Shown here: piece by piece, positions 1 through 7,082 of the stretch
Layout: each line of letters opens with the position of its first letter
How positions within the stretch are numbered: position 1 is the stretch's first letter
Assembly (NCBI GenBank): GCA_902497145.1
Contig: CABVDR010000061.1
Coordinates: 1-15,464 of the forward strand
DNA: 15,464 nt
Source of the DNA: an uncultured Oscillospiraceae bacterium
Lineage (GTDB): Bacteria; Bacillota; Clostridia; Oscillospirales; Oscillospiraceae
Reading direction: 5' to 3'
The notes under the pieces: generated by a model
The model's database searches: none
What the model saw: the letters and a program-made list of their open reading frames with translations, nothing else
What the model was told of the DNA's origin: nothing
Translations under genes and position numbers: made by a program

Positions 1-608
1 CCGTGGGTGAGGACGGCGCGTCCCACCAGTGCTGTGAGGACTTCGCCCTCATGCGTTCCATCCCCGGCATGGTGGTTATGTCCCCCGCCGACGACGTGGA
101 GGCCCGGGCCATGGTGAAGGCCGCCTACCAGTATGTGGGCCCCGTGTACATGCGCTTTGGCCGCTCCGGCGTGCCCGTGTTCCATGACGAGGCCAACTAC
201 ACCTTTGAGATCGGCAAGGGCGAGGTCCTCCGAGACGGCAGCGACGTGGCCATCATTGCCAACGGTCTGCTGGTCGCCGAGGCCATTGAGGCGGGCAAGG
301 TCCTCTCCGAGGCCGGTATCTCCGCCCGGGTCATCAACATGGCTACCATCAAGCCCCTGGACGAGGAGCTGGTGCTGAAGGCGGCTCAGGACTGCGGCAA
401 GATCATCACCTGCGAGGAGCACAACATCCTGGGTGGTCTGGGTGAGGCGGTCTGCGGCGTTCTGGCCGAGAAGTGCCCCACCCCCGTGCGCCGCATCGGC
501 GTCAACGACGAGTTTGGCCACTCCGGCCCCGCCGCCGACCTGCTCAAGCAGTTCGGCCTGTCCGCGGAGCACATTGTAGAGGTTGCCAAGGACTTCTGCG
601 GCAAGTAA
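1..608 (+). CDS. Transketolase, C-terminal subunit (5' end outside window)
   Basis: This is the C-terminal half-protein of a split, thiamine-diphosphate transketolase, which moves two-carbon ketol units between sugar phosphates in the non-oxidative pentose phosphate pathway. The frame is open from the window edge and begins inside the Pyr domain (GEDGASHQ near residue 1 of the visible part, then SPADDVEA and MRFGRSGVP). The C-terminal domain follows (IIANGLLVAEAIEAG, INMATIKPLDEE, TCEEHNILGGLGEAV, FGHSGPAADLL). About 200 residues are visible; split C-terminal subunits are usually near 310, so roughly the first third is missing. The GTG at position 3 is internal and not a start. The N-terminal (ThDP-binding) subunit is expected just upstream. 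The gene ends at TAA 606-608 and is followed at once by a strong hairpin terminator shared with the convergent reductase gene. The family call is firm; the exact sugar substrates cannot be read from sequence. Confidence 0.93.
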   Translation, partial: VGEDGASHQCCEDFALMRSIPGMVVMSPADDVEARAMVKAAYQYVGPVYMRFGRSGVPVFHDEANYTFEIGKGEVLRDGSDVAIIANGLLVAEAIEAGKVLSEAGISARVINMATIKPLDEELVLKAAQDCGKIITCEEHNILGGLGEAVCGVLAEKCPTPVRRIGVNDEFGHSGPAADLLKQFGLSAEHIVEVAKDFCGK

Positions 609-626
609 TTTCATCTTTCTTTGCAT

Positions 627-661
627 AAAAAAGCCCCAGGCCGTTGGCCTGGGGCTTTTTT
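627..661. terminator. Bidirectional rho-independent terminator
   Basis: This is a perfect 16-base inverted repeat (arms 627-642 and 646-661) around a 3-base loop. It has an A-run on the left and a T-run on the right, so it acts as an intrinsic terminator on either strand. It lies between the convergent transketolase (ends 608) and reductase (ends 673) genes and probably stops both transcripts. Confidence 0.93.
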
Positions 662-672
662 GACTATTTTTG

Positions 673-1596
673 TTACTGAGCCAGGATCTCGTCCTTGCGC
701 TGGAGCAGCTCGTCAGACAGCAGCATTTCCTGAACCTTGTCAAAGCCCAGGCGGTTGACGGTGTCGGCAAAGCGCTCCTTGGTCTCTCCGTAAGCCTTAA
801 AGAGCAGCAGGCACTTCTCCACCATGTCCAGCACCTGCTCCTCGTCCGTGAAGATCACATTGAGAGCATGGCCCACGGCGGTGCGCTTGCCCCAGCGGCC
901 GCCCAGGTAGACCAGGTAACCGGTGGTCTGGGCCTCAATGGCGTGGAAGGGGCACTTGCGGATGCAGCGACCGCAGTGGTTGCAGGTGTTGGGGTCGATG
1001 ACTGCCTTGCCCTCCACCACCTTGGCCACGTGCATGGGGCACTCCTTCTCGCACATTTTACAGCCCTTACACAGCTCAGGATGGACCAGGGGAATCCGCT
1101 GACCGACAATGCCCACATCATTCAGGTCAGGCTTGACGCAGTTGTTGGGGCAGCCGCCCACGGCAATCTTGAACTTGTGGGGCAGCTTTACCTGATTGTA
1201 GCCTACAAAGAAGCGTTCGTGAATCTTCTGGGACAGAGCATAGGTGTCGATGAGGCCATACTGGCAGGTGGTACCCTTACATGAAATTACAGGGCGCACC
1301 TTCGCTCCGGTGCCGCCAGTCTCCAGGCCGGCCTGCTCCTTCAGATACTGACGCAGGGGCTCGATGTTTTCAAAGGGAACCCCCTGGATCTCCATGGTCA
1401 GGCGGGTAGTCATAGAGATCTCCCCGCTGCCGAACTTCTTGGCAGCCTCGGCCACCACCGCGCACTCCTTGGCCGTAATCTTTCCGTTGCGGGTAATGAC
1501 CCGGCCGTTAAAGCGATCGGCAGTCCGCTTGTCCCACAAAAAGCCCAGGGCCTTGACCCGGGTAATCTCGCTTTGGGGGATCTTGTTTTCACTCAT
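673..1596 (-). CDS. Siroheme nitrite/sulfite reductase-like protein with two [4Fe-4S] ferredoxin motifs
   Basis: This cytoplasmic redox protein of 307 residues belongs to the dissimilatory sulfite/nitrite reductase-like family (COG2221 type). A SiR half-domain covers about residues 10-95. The siroheme/[4Fe-4S] cysteines are C106 and C111 (CKGTTC) and C149 and C153 (CPNNC). A two-cluster ferredoxin insert follows: C176/C179/C182/C186 and C205/C208/C211/C215, both CX2CX2CX3CP. A further SiR-type segment (YLVYLGGRWGKR) comes next. Related proteins reduce sulfite or nitrite by six electrons, with electrons arriving through the ferredoxin clusters; the true substrate is not evident. The start at 1596 is chosen because GGGAGGT (1607-1613) lies 10 bases upstream and family similarity begins there; the longer frame to 1722 has no site and lies inside the leader. 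The first cysteine pair has four intervening residues where five is usual. No partner subunit such as asrA/asrB is next to it. Transcription probably starts near 1731. Confidence 0.85.
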   Translation of the reverse strand: MSENKIPQSEITRVKALGFLWDKRTADRFNGRVITRNGKITAKECAVVAEAAKKFGSGEISMTTRLTMEIQGVPFENIEPLRQYLKEQAGLETGGTGAKVRPVISCKGTTCQYGLIDTYALSQKIHERFFVGYNQVKLPHKFKIAVGGCPNNCVKPDLNDVGIVGQRIPLVHPELCKGCKMCEKECPMHVAKVVEGKAVIDPNTCNHCGRCIRKCPFHAIEAQTTGYLVYLGGRWGKRTAVGHALNVIFTDEEQVLDMVEKCLLLFKAYGETKERFADTVNRLGFDKVQEMLLSDELLQRKDEILAQ

Positions 1597-1731
1597 TGTA
1601 TATAATACCTCCCTATTTTCCGTGCTGTGGTCTCCCCGCACGGGGCACATTGCGCGCCTATGTGTCCGGAACCAAAGGAGACTTCCCCACCTCCCGCCGC
1701 AATGCAGCCAATTCCAGGACACACTTTGACA
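1597..1731 (-). promoter_or_regulatory. Structured 5' leader of the reductase gene (candidate cis-regulatory RNA)
   Basis: The predicted transcript has about 135 untranslated nucleotides before the reductase start. It can fold into a long-range stem (1717-1723 with 1661-1667, extended by two pairs past a one-base bulge). An overlapping hairpin, 1660-1664 with 1646-1650, would exclude that stem. Two further hairpins also exclude each other: 1642-1645 with 1634-1637, and 1638-1643 with 1620-1625. The last one ends just ahead of the ribosome binding site. Alternative pairings are typical of switches, but I do not recognise any known riboswitch core (no SAM, cobalamin, TPP, THF or Moco signature that I can match). 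The fold is hand-drawn and could be chance in GC-rich DNA. Confidence 0.35.
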
Positions 1732-1737
1732 AATACT

Positions 1738-1766
1738 AGAATACAGGAATCCCCCCGCCCTGTCAA
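1738..1766 (-). promoter_or_regulatory. Sigma-A promoter of the reductase gene
   Basis: Read on the minus strand, TTGACA (1761-1766) is separated by 17 bases from TATTCT (1738-1743). This is a full -35 match and a 4/6 -10 match, with the ideal spacing. The start point would be near 1731. Confidence 0.75.
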
Positions 1767-1835
1767 TCGTGGATCATCGGGTTACCACGGCAATTTTTAT
1801 GTGGGCTCAGCACACCAGCTACTGTTTCCCCGTCT

Positions 1836-1863
1836 TTGACATCCCTTCAAAATCTGCTATACT
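1836..1863 (+). promoter_or_regulatory. Sigma-A promoter of the DUF554 gene
   Basis: TTGACA (1836-1841), 16 bases, then TATACT (1858-1863). It lies 35 bases before the chosen start at 1899. The divergent reductase promoter is about 70 bases to the left, so the two fire away from each other out of one intergenic region. Confidence 0.8.
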
Positions 1864-1898
1864 ATTTTTTTAGTGCAACAGATTTTGGAGGGATTTCT

Positions 1899-2642
1899 AT
1901 GGTGGGCATAGGTACCATCGCCAATGTGCTGGCCATTGTGGTCGGCGGCTGTATTGGACTTTTAGCCAAGGGCGGATTGAAACAGCACTATCAGGACAGT
2001 ATCATCCGATCCCTGGGACTTGCCACCCTGTTTATTGGGGCAGGCGGAGCACTATGCGGAATGCTGGTGGTCTCCGAAGGTAGCTTGTCCACTGTCAGCA
2101 CCCGGGATACCTTATTTATGATCCTCTCTTTGGCGTTGGGCACCCTGGTGGGGGAATTTTTTGATTTCGACGGCAAAATGGAGCGGCTTGGAGTTTGGCT
2201 GAAAGCCCGGGCCGACCGCAAGGGGGGCGACAACCAGTTTGTCCAGGGCTTTGTCACCGCCTCCCTCACGGTGTGCATCGGGGCCATGGCCATTGTGGGT
2301 TCTATCCAGGATGGCCTGTCCGGCGACCCCTCCACCCTCTACACCAAATCCATTCTGGACTTTCTCATCGTCATGATCTTCGCTTCTACCTACGGCAAGG
2401 GAGCCATCTTCTCCGCCCTGCCGGTTGGTGTCCTCCAGGGGGTAGTTACCCTATGCGCCGGGCTTCTCTCCCCCGTGTTCAGTCAGCCCGTCATTGATAA
2501 CCTGTCCTTCCTGGGCAGCATGCTTATCTTCTGTGTGGGAGTCAACCTGTGCTTCGGCACCAAGTTCAAGGTGGCCAATATGCTGCCCGCCCTGGTTTTT
2601 GGGGCAATATTTACCGCCGCCAGTCCCCTGCTTCCCTTTTAA
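1899..2642 (+). CDS. DUF554 family integral membrane protein (YdfK-like)
   Basis: This 247-residue protein is almost wholly hydrophobic, with about seven or eight predicted membrane helices (roughly residues 2-24, 36-58, 68-90, 113-137, 150-165, 168-195, 203-220 and 226-247). Family hallmarks are the glycine-rich N-terminus (GTIANVLAIVVGGCIGLL), TLVGEFFDFDGKMERLG, and the VCIGAMAIVGSIQDGLSGD segment. DUF554 proteins are widespread in Firmicutes and have no firmly assigned activity; transport is a guess. The ATG at 1899 is preceded by GGAGGG (1887-1892). The frame stays open back to 1836, but that upstream start falls inside the -35 box and so cannot be used by this promoter. The gene is monocistronic: its own promoter lies upstream and a terminator begins 12 bases after the stop. 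Confidence 0.88.
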   Translation: MVGIGTIANVLAIVVGGCIGLLAKGGLKQHYQDSIIRSLGLATLFIGAGGALCGMLVVSEGSLSTVSTRDTLFMILSLALGTLVGEFFDFDGKMERLGVWLKARADRKGGDNQFVQGFVTASLTVCIGAMAIVGSIQDGLSGDPSTLYTKSILDFLIVMIFASTYGKGAIFSALPVGVLQGVVTLCAGLLSPVFSQPVIDNLSFLGSMLIFCVGVNLCFGTKFKVANMLPALVFGAIFTAASPLLPF

Positions 2643-2653
2643 CGATTCTTTTG

Positions 2654-2693
2654 TTGCCCCGAGCTGAAACAAAGCGGCCCGGGGCAATTTTTT
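2654..2693 (+). terminator. Rho-independent terminator after the DUF554 gene
   Basis: An 8-base stem (TTGCCCCG 2654-2661 with CGGGGCAA 2680-2687), partly extended inward, is followed by six T residues (2688-2693). It separates the DUF554 gene from the sigma factor operon. Confidence 0.8.
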
Positions 2694-2754
2694 CGTGGGA
2701 TTTTCTTTCGCCGCACGTATATACCAGTAGAACGAGATCATAGGAGGTGAGGAC

Positions 2755-3294
2755 ATGGACCTATGGGCGTGGATGGAGCGTTTGGGCCAGGACGACCACG
2801 AAGCCCTGGAGCACCTACTGGCCCACTACGACGGGATGCTGCGCTACATTATCAGCGGCATGCTCTCCGATCCCCAGGACCAGGAGGACTGCCTGGCCCA
2901 GGTCCGCTCCAAGCTGTGGGAGGGGCGGCACCAATATGACCGGGAAAAAGCCAGCCCCACCACTTGGCTGACCGCACTGTGCCGCAACGCCGCCTACGAC
3001 CACCTGCGCTCTCAGCGCCGCCGCGGAGCTTTTGAGGAGCTGGATCCCCACCATCCCGATCCCGCCCCCGGCCCGGAGGAGCAGGTACTGCGTCAAGAGC
3101 GGGTCCAGCGGCTCCAGCAGGCCTTGACTCAGCTGTCCGCCCGGGACCGCACCCTCTTCTACCGCAAGTACTACTACCTCCAGTCCACCGCCCGCATTGC
3201 CGCCGAGCTGGGCACCACGGAGCGGGCGGTGGAAGGGCGGCTCTACCGCATCCGGAAACGTCTGCAAACGCTGTTAGGAGGTGACGCACTGTGA
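2755..3294 (+). CDS. ECF-type RNA polymerase sigma factor (sigma-70 family)
   Basis: This 179-residue protein has the two-domain plan of extracytoplasmic-function sigma factors. Region sigma-2 lies at about 15-92, with DQEDCLAQVRSKLWEG, the aromatic WLTALCRNAAYDHLR of the -10 recognition helix, and a basic RSQRRR end. A linker rich in P/D/E (95-112) follows. Region sigma-4 lies at about 115-172, with LSARDRTLFYRKYYY and the helix-turn-helix TARIAAELGTTERAVEGRL, then RIRKRL. It would direct RNA polymerase to a small regulon, commonly including its own gene. A very strong site AGGAGGTGA (2742-2750) fixes the ATG at 2755. Its stop overlaps the start of the membrane protein by four bases, so the two are translationally coupled. 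Upstream I see no good sigma-A promoter; CGTATATA at 2716-2723 might belong to an ECF-type promoter, but this is weak. The stress or signal it answers is unknown. Confidence 0.92.
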   Translation: MDLWAWMERLGQDDHEALEHLLAHYDGMLRYIISGMLSDPQDQEDCLAQVRSKLWEGRHQYDREKASPTTWLTALCRNAAYDHLRSQRRRGAFEELDPHHPDPAPGPEEQVLRQERVQRLQQALTQLSARDRTLFYRKYYYLQSTARIAAELGTTERAVEGRLYRIRKRLQTLLGGDAL

Positions 3295-4868
3295 AACCGG
3301 ATGAATTTGACCTCCAGCTGATGGACGAGATGTCCCAACTCCCGCCCCCCGCTCCCGAGGTGCATGACTACACCCCCTGGCAGGCCTCCATCCGCAAAAT
3401 CATCTGGGGCATGGTTCTGACCACCTTCCGCCTGGAGTTTTTCTATCTCCAGTATCTGCTGCCCCTGCTGGGAGCCACATTGCTCTACCTGGGCTACCGC
3501 TCCCTGCGGAAAAGCGACCCCTGGTTTACTCTGTGCTGGGGACTGTCCGCCTTTCTACTTGTTTTCCACATGGCCTGGGACATCGTAACGGCCACTCCCA
3601 TCATAGCATGGATCACTCAAAATGCGGTTCTCAATGCCTCTCTGTCTTTCCTGACAGCGGCCGCCAACGTGGTGCTGCTCTTTGCCCTGCGCGCCGGGAT
3701 CCGCCGCCGTTTTGTCTCGATCACCGGGGAAAAGCCCAAGGACTGGCTGGGGCGGGGGCTGATCGCTTATCTTCTGTGCTTGGCCCTTGCCCTGTGGTCC
3801 ACCCTGGAACCGGCCACGGAATCCGGTCTGTTCGGCGACTCCATCACCAATCACTGGCTCTACTACGGCCGTCCTCTTGTGGGCATCGCCCTTCAGATCT
3901 ACCTGCTCATCTGCATCTTTCGCCAAAGCGAGTCTCTGGCCGGTCGTGGCTACGATATGGTTCCCGCGCCGGTGCGGGTGCCGGGCAAGCCCTTTGTGCT
4001 GGGCGTCTTTCTTCTGGTGCTGCTGGCCATTCCCCCCGCCCTGTGGCTAAGCTGCCGCCTGCCCACCGGAGAGGCCCAGGAGGTCACCGCGCCCCTGGCC
4101 GGAACACAGTCCTCCGTGCGGGACCATCTGGTGGAGCTGGGACTGCCCCAGGAGCTGGCCGACACCCTGGACGAGGCGGAGCTAGAACGCTGCAAGAATG
4201 CCTACGCCGTGGAGACTGGGCACTGGTCTGATCTGAATCTCACCGATGACATAGTCCCTCAGACCGAAGGGAATGATCTTCTTGTCCAGTTGGAGGATGT
4301 CCAGGCCCGATTTTCCGTGTGGCTGGTCTTTCTCCCCCAGGGACAGGTGCGGTGGTATCACTTCTTCCAGTACGACACCCTGCCCGCTCTGCGCCTTCAG
4401 GAACAGTTCTCCCTGGACGTGTCGGGCAACAATCCTCAGGATGATTATACCGCCGCTCTTCTCTGGCAGGAGGGGGAGACCACCTATCTCTCCCACCCCC
4501 AGGTCCGGCTGGTGGGCGGTCAAACTGCCGACCAGCTCACTGAGGAGCAGCAGTTGTGGTATGAGCAAGAGTTGGAGCGCCTGGGGCACCTTCACTACTC
4601 CCCCTACTTCTCCTTCTCCATCCCTCAAAAGGCCACCGCACTGAGAGGCTATCTGGCCTACACGGCGGATGCCAGCGAATATTTTGCCCCGGAAAATACC
4701 TATGATTACTATGACTACCTCTATCTCTTCTTGCGTCGCCAGACCAGTCTGCTCCACTACCCCTTCCGGTCCATCGACGACTTGGGCGGCTCCGGCTCTT
4801 CCAGAGATTATGGCCCCATCCGCTCCGCCTACGGAACGTTTGAGCACTCCGCCCCCTTCCCTCAGTAA
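3291..4868 (+). CDS. Polytopic membrane protein paired with ECF sigma factor (candidate anti-sigma/sensor)
   Basis: This 525-residue protein begins at GTG 3291, overlapping the sigma factor stop (GTGA), with AGGAGGTGAC just upstream. The first 45 residues are polar and acidic and could contact the sigma factor. About six hydrophobic helices follow (roughly 49-71, 78-100, 113-135, 155-172, 188-210, 234-254), with basic loops at 70-76, 134-156 and 211-234. The last 270 residues form a soluble domain rich in D, E, Q, Y and W, with no motif I recognise. The basic loops suggest that the large domain faces outside, as in a sensor; that reading would also put the short N-terminus outside, which conflicts with a cytoplasmic anti-sigma domain, so topology is unsettled. 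No zinc-type (HXXXCXXC) anti-sigma motif is visible. The anti-sigma or sensor role is inferred only from position and coupling. A terminator follows at once. Confidence 0.6.
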   Translation: MKPDEFDLQLMDEMSQLPPPAPEVHDYTPWQASIRKIIWGMVLTTFRLEFFYLQYLLPLLGATLLYLGYRSLRKSDPWFTLCWGLSAFLLVFHMAWDIVTATPIIAWITQNAVLNASLSFLTAAANVVLLFALRAGIRRRFVSITGEKPKDWLGRGLIAYLLCLALALWSTLEPATESGLFGDSITNHWLYYGRPLVGIALQIYLLICIFRQSESLAGRGYDMVPAPVRVPGKPFVLGVFLLVLLAIPPALWLSCRLPTGEAQEVTAPLAGTQSSVRDHLVELGLPQELADTLDEAELERCKNAYAVETGHWSDLNLTDDIVPQTEGNDLLVQLEDVQARFSVWLVFLPQGQVRWYHFFQYDTLPALRLQEQFSLDVSGNNPQDDYTAALLWQEGETTYLSHPQVRLVGGQTADQLTEEQQLWYEQELERLGHLHYSPYFSFSIPQKATALRGYLAYTADASEYFAPENTYDYYDYLYLFLRRQTSLLHYPFRSIDDLGGSGSSRDYGPIRSAYGTFEHSAPFPQ

Positions 4869-4874
4869 CGGACC

Positions 4875-4905
4875 ATCCCGCCGGAACCCCCAGCGGGATT
4901 TTTTT
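4875..4905 (+). terminator. Rho-independent terminator of the sigma/membrane-protein operon
   Basis: A 7-base stem (ATCCCGC 4875-4881 with GCGGGAT 4893-4899) is followed by a T-run to 4905. It begins six bases after the preceding stop codon. Confidence 0.85.
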
Positions 4906-4914
4906 ACTCCGTGC

Positions 4915-4943
4915 TGGAAAAGCGGACGCGGGTCTGATACAAT
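4915..4943 (+). promoter_or_regulatory. Extended -10 promoter of the fumarase operon
   Basis: TGATACAAT (4935-4943) is an extended -10 element (TG, one base, TACAAT). A poor -35 (TGGAAA, 4915-4920) sits 17 bases upstream, as is usual for extended -10 promoters. It lies between the terminator and the fumarase start. Confidence 0.65.
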
Positions 4944-4973
4944 GGAGAAAATGCGAAGAAAGAGGGAATGTGT

Positions 4974-5813
4974 ATGCGTACCATCCAAGCCGCCGCCCTG
5001 ACCGAGGCGGTGGCCCGCCTGTGTATCCAGGCCAACACCTACCTGCCCGCCGACATTGTCTCCGCCCTGGACCGGCAGCGCCAGGCGGAGCCCTGGCCCC
5101 TGGCCAAGGAGACCCTGGGCCTGCTGTGGGACAATATGAAGCTGGCCGAGCAGACCCACATGCCCGTCTGCCAGGACACCGGCATGGCCTGCGTGTTTGT
5201 GGAGCTGGGGCAGGATGTGCATATTGAGGGCGACTTTGAGGCCGCCATCCACGAGGGGGTGCGCCAGGGCTACGGAGAGGGCTATCTCCGCAAGTCCATT
5301 GTGGGCGACCCCCTGCGCCGGGTGAACACCGAGGACAACACCCCCGCCGCCATCACCGTGCGCCTGGTTCCCGGGGACCGGTGCACCCTTACCGTGGCCC
5401 CCAAGGGTTTTGGCAGCGAAAATATGAGCCGTCTTGGAATGCTCAAGCCCGCCGATGGAGTGGAGGGCGTGAAGAACTTTGTCATCGAGACGGTGCGTCT
5501 GGCAGGCTCCAACCCCTGCCCCCCCATCGTGCTGGGCATCGGCATCGGCGGTAGCTTTGACAAGGTGGCCTACCTGGCCAAGCACGCCCTGCTGCGCCCC
5601 ATTGACCAGCCCAACCCCGACCCCTTCTACGCTCAGCTGGAGCAGGAGCTGCTGGAGTCCATCAACGCTCTGGGCGTAGGTCCCCAGGGATTCGGCGGAC
5701 AGGCCACCTGCCTGGGGCTGTCTATTGAAACCGCGCCCACCCATGTGGCCGGGCTGCCGGTGGCCGTCAATGTGAGCTGCCACGTGACCCGCCGGGCCAC
5801 GGCAGAGCTGTAA
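4974..5813 (+). CDS. Class I fumarate hydratase, alpha subunit
   Basis: This is the larger subunit of the oxygen-sensitive, [4Fe-4S] two-subunit hydro-lyase that interconverts fumarate and malate (same fold as L-tartrate dehydratase alpha, TtdA). With the start at 4974 it has 279 residues, normal for the family. Cluster ligands are most likely C66 (VCQDTG), C182 (NPCPP) and C246 (ATCLG). Other hallmarks are the KGFGSENMSRL segment at 144-154 and the glycine-rich GIGIGGSFDK at 188-197. The ATG at 4968 is in frame, but AGAGGG (4961-4966) is only one base from it and seven bases from 4974, so I choose 4974. The beta subunit starts 14 bases downstream behind AAAGGAGGT. In an anaerobe it most likely works in a reductive branch of the citric acid cycle or in fermentation. 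Tartrate dehydratase cannot be excluded from sequence alone. Confidence 0.92.
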   Translation: MRTIQAAALTEAVARLCIQANTYLPADIVSALDRQRQAEPWPLAKETLGLLWDNMKLAEQTHMPVCQDTGMACVFVELGQDVHIEGDFEAAIHEGVRQGYGEGYLRKSIVGDPLRRVNTEDNTPAAITVRLVPGDRCTLTVAPKGFGSENMSRLGMLKPADGVEGVKNFVIETVRLAGSNPCPPIVLGIGIGGSFDKVAYLAKHALLRPIDQPNPDPFYAQLEQELLESINALGVGPQGFGGQATCLGLSIETAPTHVAGLPVAVNVSCHVTRRATAEL

Positions 5814-5827
5814 AGGAGGTCCGTGCC

Positions 5828-6397
5828 ATGCAATATAAATTGACTACTCCCGTCACCCGGGAGGATCTGGCCTCCCTGCGGGCCGGAGATACCGTGCTTC
5901 TCTCCGGGGTGGTGTACACCGCCCGGGATGCCGCCCACAAGCGGCTTATGGAGCGGCTGGATGCCGGAGAGCCTCTGCCCTTCCCCCTGGAGGGCAGCGC
6001 CATCTACTATGTGGGACCCACCCCCGAAAAACCCGGACAGGTCATCGGCTCCGCCGGCCCCACCACCAGCGGGCGGATGGACGCCTACTCCCCCCGGCTG
6101 CTGGATCTGGGCCAGTCCATTATGATCGGCAAGGGCAAACGCAACCAGGCCGTGAAGGACGCGGTGGTACGCAACGGAGCGGTGTATCTGGCCGCTCTGG
6201 GCGGCGCAGGTGCTCTGATGGCTGGCAGCGTAGAAAAGCTGGAGGTCATCTGCTGGGAGGACCTGGGCTGCGAGGCCGTACGTCGCTTAGAGGTAAAGGA
6301 TTTTCCCCTTACGGTCATTTTGGATGCCCACGGCGGCGATCTCTATGAGAGCGGCCCGGCGGCCTACCTGGATTCTTTGAAAGCAAAGGAGGGCTAA
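5828..6397 (+). CDS. Class I fumarate hydratase, beta subunit
   Basis: This 189-residue protein is the small partner of the class I hydro-lyase and completes the active site formed with the alpha subunit. It carries the family signatures YVGPTPEKPG (near residue 60), SAGPTTSGRMD (near 75), SIMIGKGKRN (near 97) and AALGGAGALMA (near 122). The length matches stand-alone beta subunits (about 180-190). The ribosome binding site AAAGGAGGT (5812-5820) begins within the stop codon of the alpha gene and sits seven bases before the ATG, so the two subunits should be made in balance. The next gene starts three bases after its stop. No motif here separates fumarase from L-tartrate dehydratase. Confidence 0.92.
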   Translation: MQYKLTTPVTREDLASLRAGDTVLLSGVVYTARDAAHKRLMERLDAGEPLPFPLEGSAIYYVGPTPEKPGQVIGSAGPTTSGRMDAYSPRLLDLGQSIMIGKGKRNQAVKDAVVRNGAVYLAALGGAGALMAGSVEKLEVICWEDLGCEAVRRLEVKDFPLTVILDAHGGDLYESGPAAYLDSLKAKEG

Positions 6398-6400
6398 AGG

Positions 6401-7033
6401 ATGTTTACTTGTGCCCAATGTGCCATCGAGGCCTGCCGCTCCGGGCAGCTGGACAAGATGCCCAAGAACTGTCCCATGCACGACCCGGAGTTTTTTGAGC
6501 AGCTTTTGGAAGAATATTTTAAGCCGGAGAACCACGACTTTTTTGTCAACAGTGCCATCGTGGAGGCAGCGGGCTACTGCCACTGGCCCCGCCTGCGGGA
6601 GACCGTGGAGTTTGCCAAGCGGATGGGCTACACCAAGCTGGGACTGGCCTTCTGCGCGGGACTTCACAAGGAAGCGGCCATTGTAGATCGAATTTTCCGC
6701 CAAAACGGCTTTGAGGTCTCCTCCGTCATCTGCAAAACCGGCTCGATCCCCAAGGACCGGGCGGGAGTACCGGCGGAGTACCGGGTGCGTCCTGGCACCT
6801 ACGAGGTGATGTGCAACCCCATCGCCCAGGCGGAGCTGCTCAACCGGGAGGGCACCCAGTTCAACATCTGCCTTGGCCTGTGCGTGGGCCACGACTCCCT
6901 CTTCTACAAATACTCCAAGGCCCTGGTCACCACCCTGGTGGCCAAGGACCGGGCTACCGGAAATAACCCCGTCGCCGCCATCTACTGCGCGGACGGCTAC
7001 TTTAAAAACCGGCTGGACCTGAGCAAACCGTAA
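6401..7033 (+). CDS. DUF1847 family cysteine-rich protein
   Basis: This 210-residue protein matches the DUF1847 family of probable metal-binding proteins. Its N-terminus has a cysteine cluster (CAQC, then EAC and NCPMH within 27 residues). Further cysteines are spread along the chain (GYC, AFCAG, VICKTGS, VMCNP, ICLGLCVGHDS, YCADG). The conserved end CLGLCVGHDSLFYKYSKA is the family's strongest feature. There is no signal peptide or membrane helix, so it is cytoplasmic. The function of the family is not established; the cysteine pattern suggests a metal or Fe-S site, which is inference. It lies three bases behind fumarase beta, with AAAGGAGGG as its binding site, and is followed by the operon terminator. 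It is therefore co-transcribed with fumarase and may serve cluster repair, metal supply or a linked organic-acid step. Confidence 0.88.
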   Translation: MFTCAQCAIEACRSGQLDKMPKNCPMHDPEFFEQLLEEYFKPENHDFFVNSAIVEAAGYCHWPRLRETVEFAKRMGYTKLGLAFCAGLHKEAAIVDRIFRQNGFEVSSVICKTGSIPKDRAGVPAEYRVRPGTYEVMCNPIAQAELLNREGTQFNICLGLCVGHDSLFYKYSKALVTTLVAKDRATGNNPVAAIYCADGYFKNRLDLSKP

Positions 7034-7043
7034 TATTTTTAAA

Positions 7044-7073
7044 AACCGGGGCGGATTCGCCCCGGTTCTTTTT
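7044..7073 (+). terminator. Rho-independent terminator of the fumarase operon
   Basis: A 10-base perfect stem (AACCGGGGCG 7044-7053 with CGCCCCGGTT 7058-7067) with a GATT loop, then C and five T residues (7069-7073). Confidence 0.92.
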
Positions 7074-7082
7074 GTCTTCCTC

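Noticed and set aside
1597..1722. Longer reductase start at 1722
   Set aside because: It has no ribosome binding site, lies within the leader just after the predicted start point, and the added residues do not resemble the family.
1597..1731. Cobalamin, SAM, TPP, THF or molybdenum-cofactor riboswitch in the reductase leader
   Set aside because: None of the conserved core sequences of these classes could be matched by eye, so it is reported only as an unassigned structured leader.
4968..4973. ATG at 4968 as fumarase alpha start
   Set aside because: The binding site is only one base away; the ATG at 4974 has normal spacing.
4182..5783. A 533-residue open frame on the minus strand
   Set aside because: It spans parts of two well-supported plus-strand genes and the terminator and promoter between them; its composition is that of an antisense shadow.
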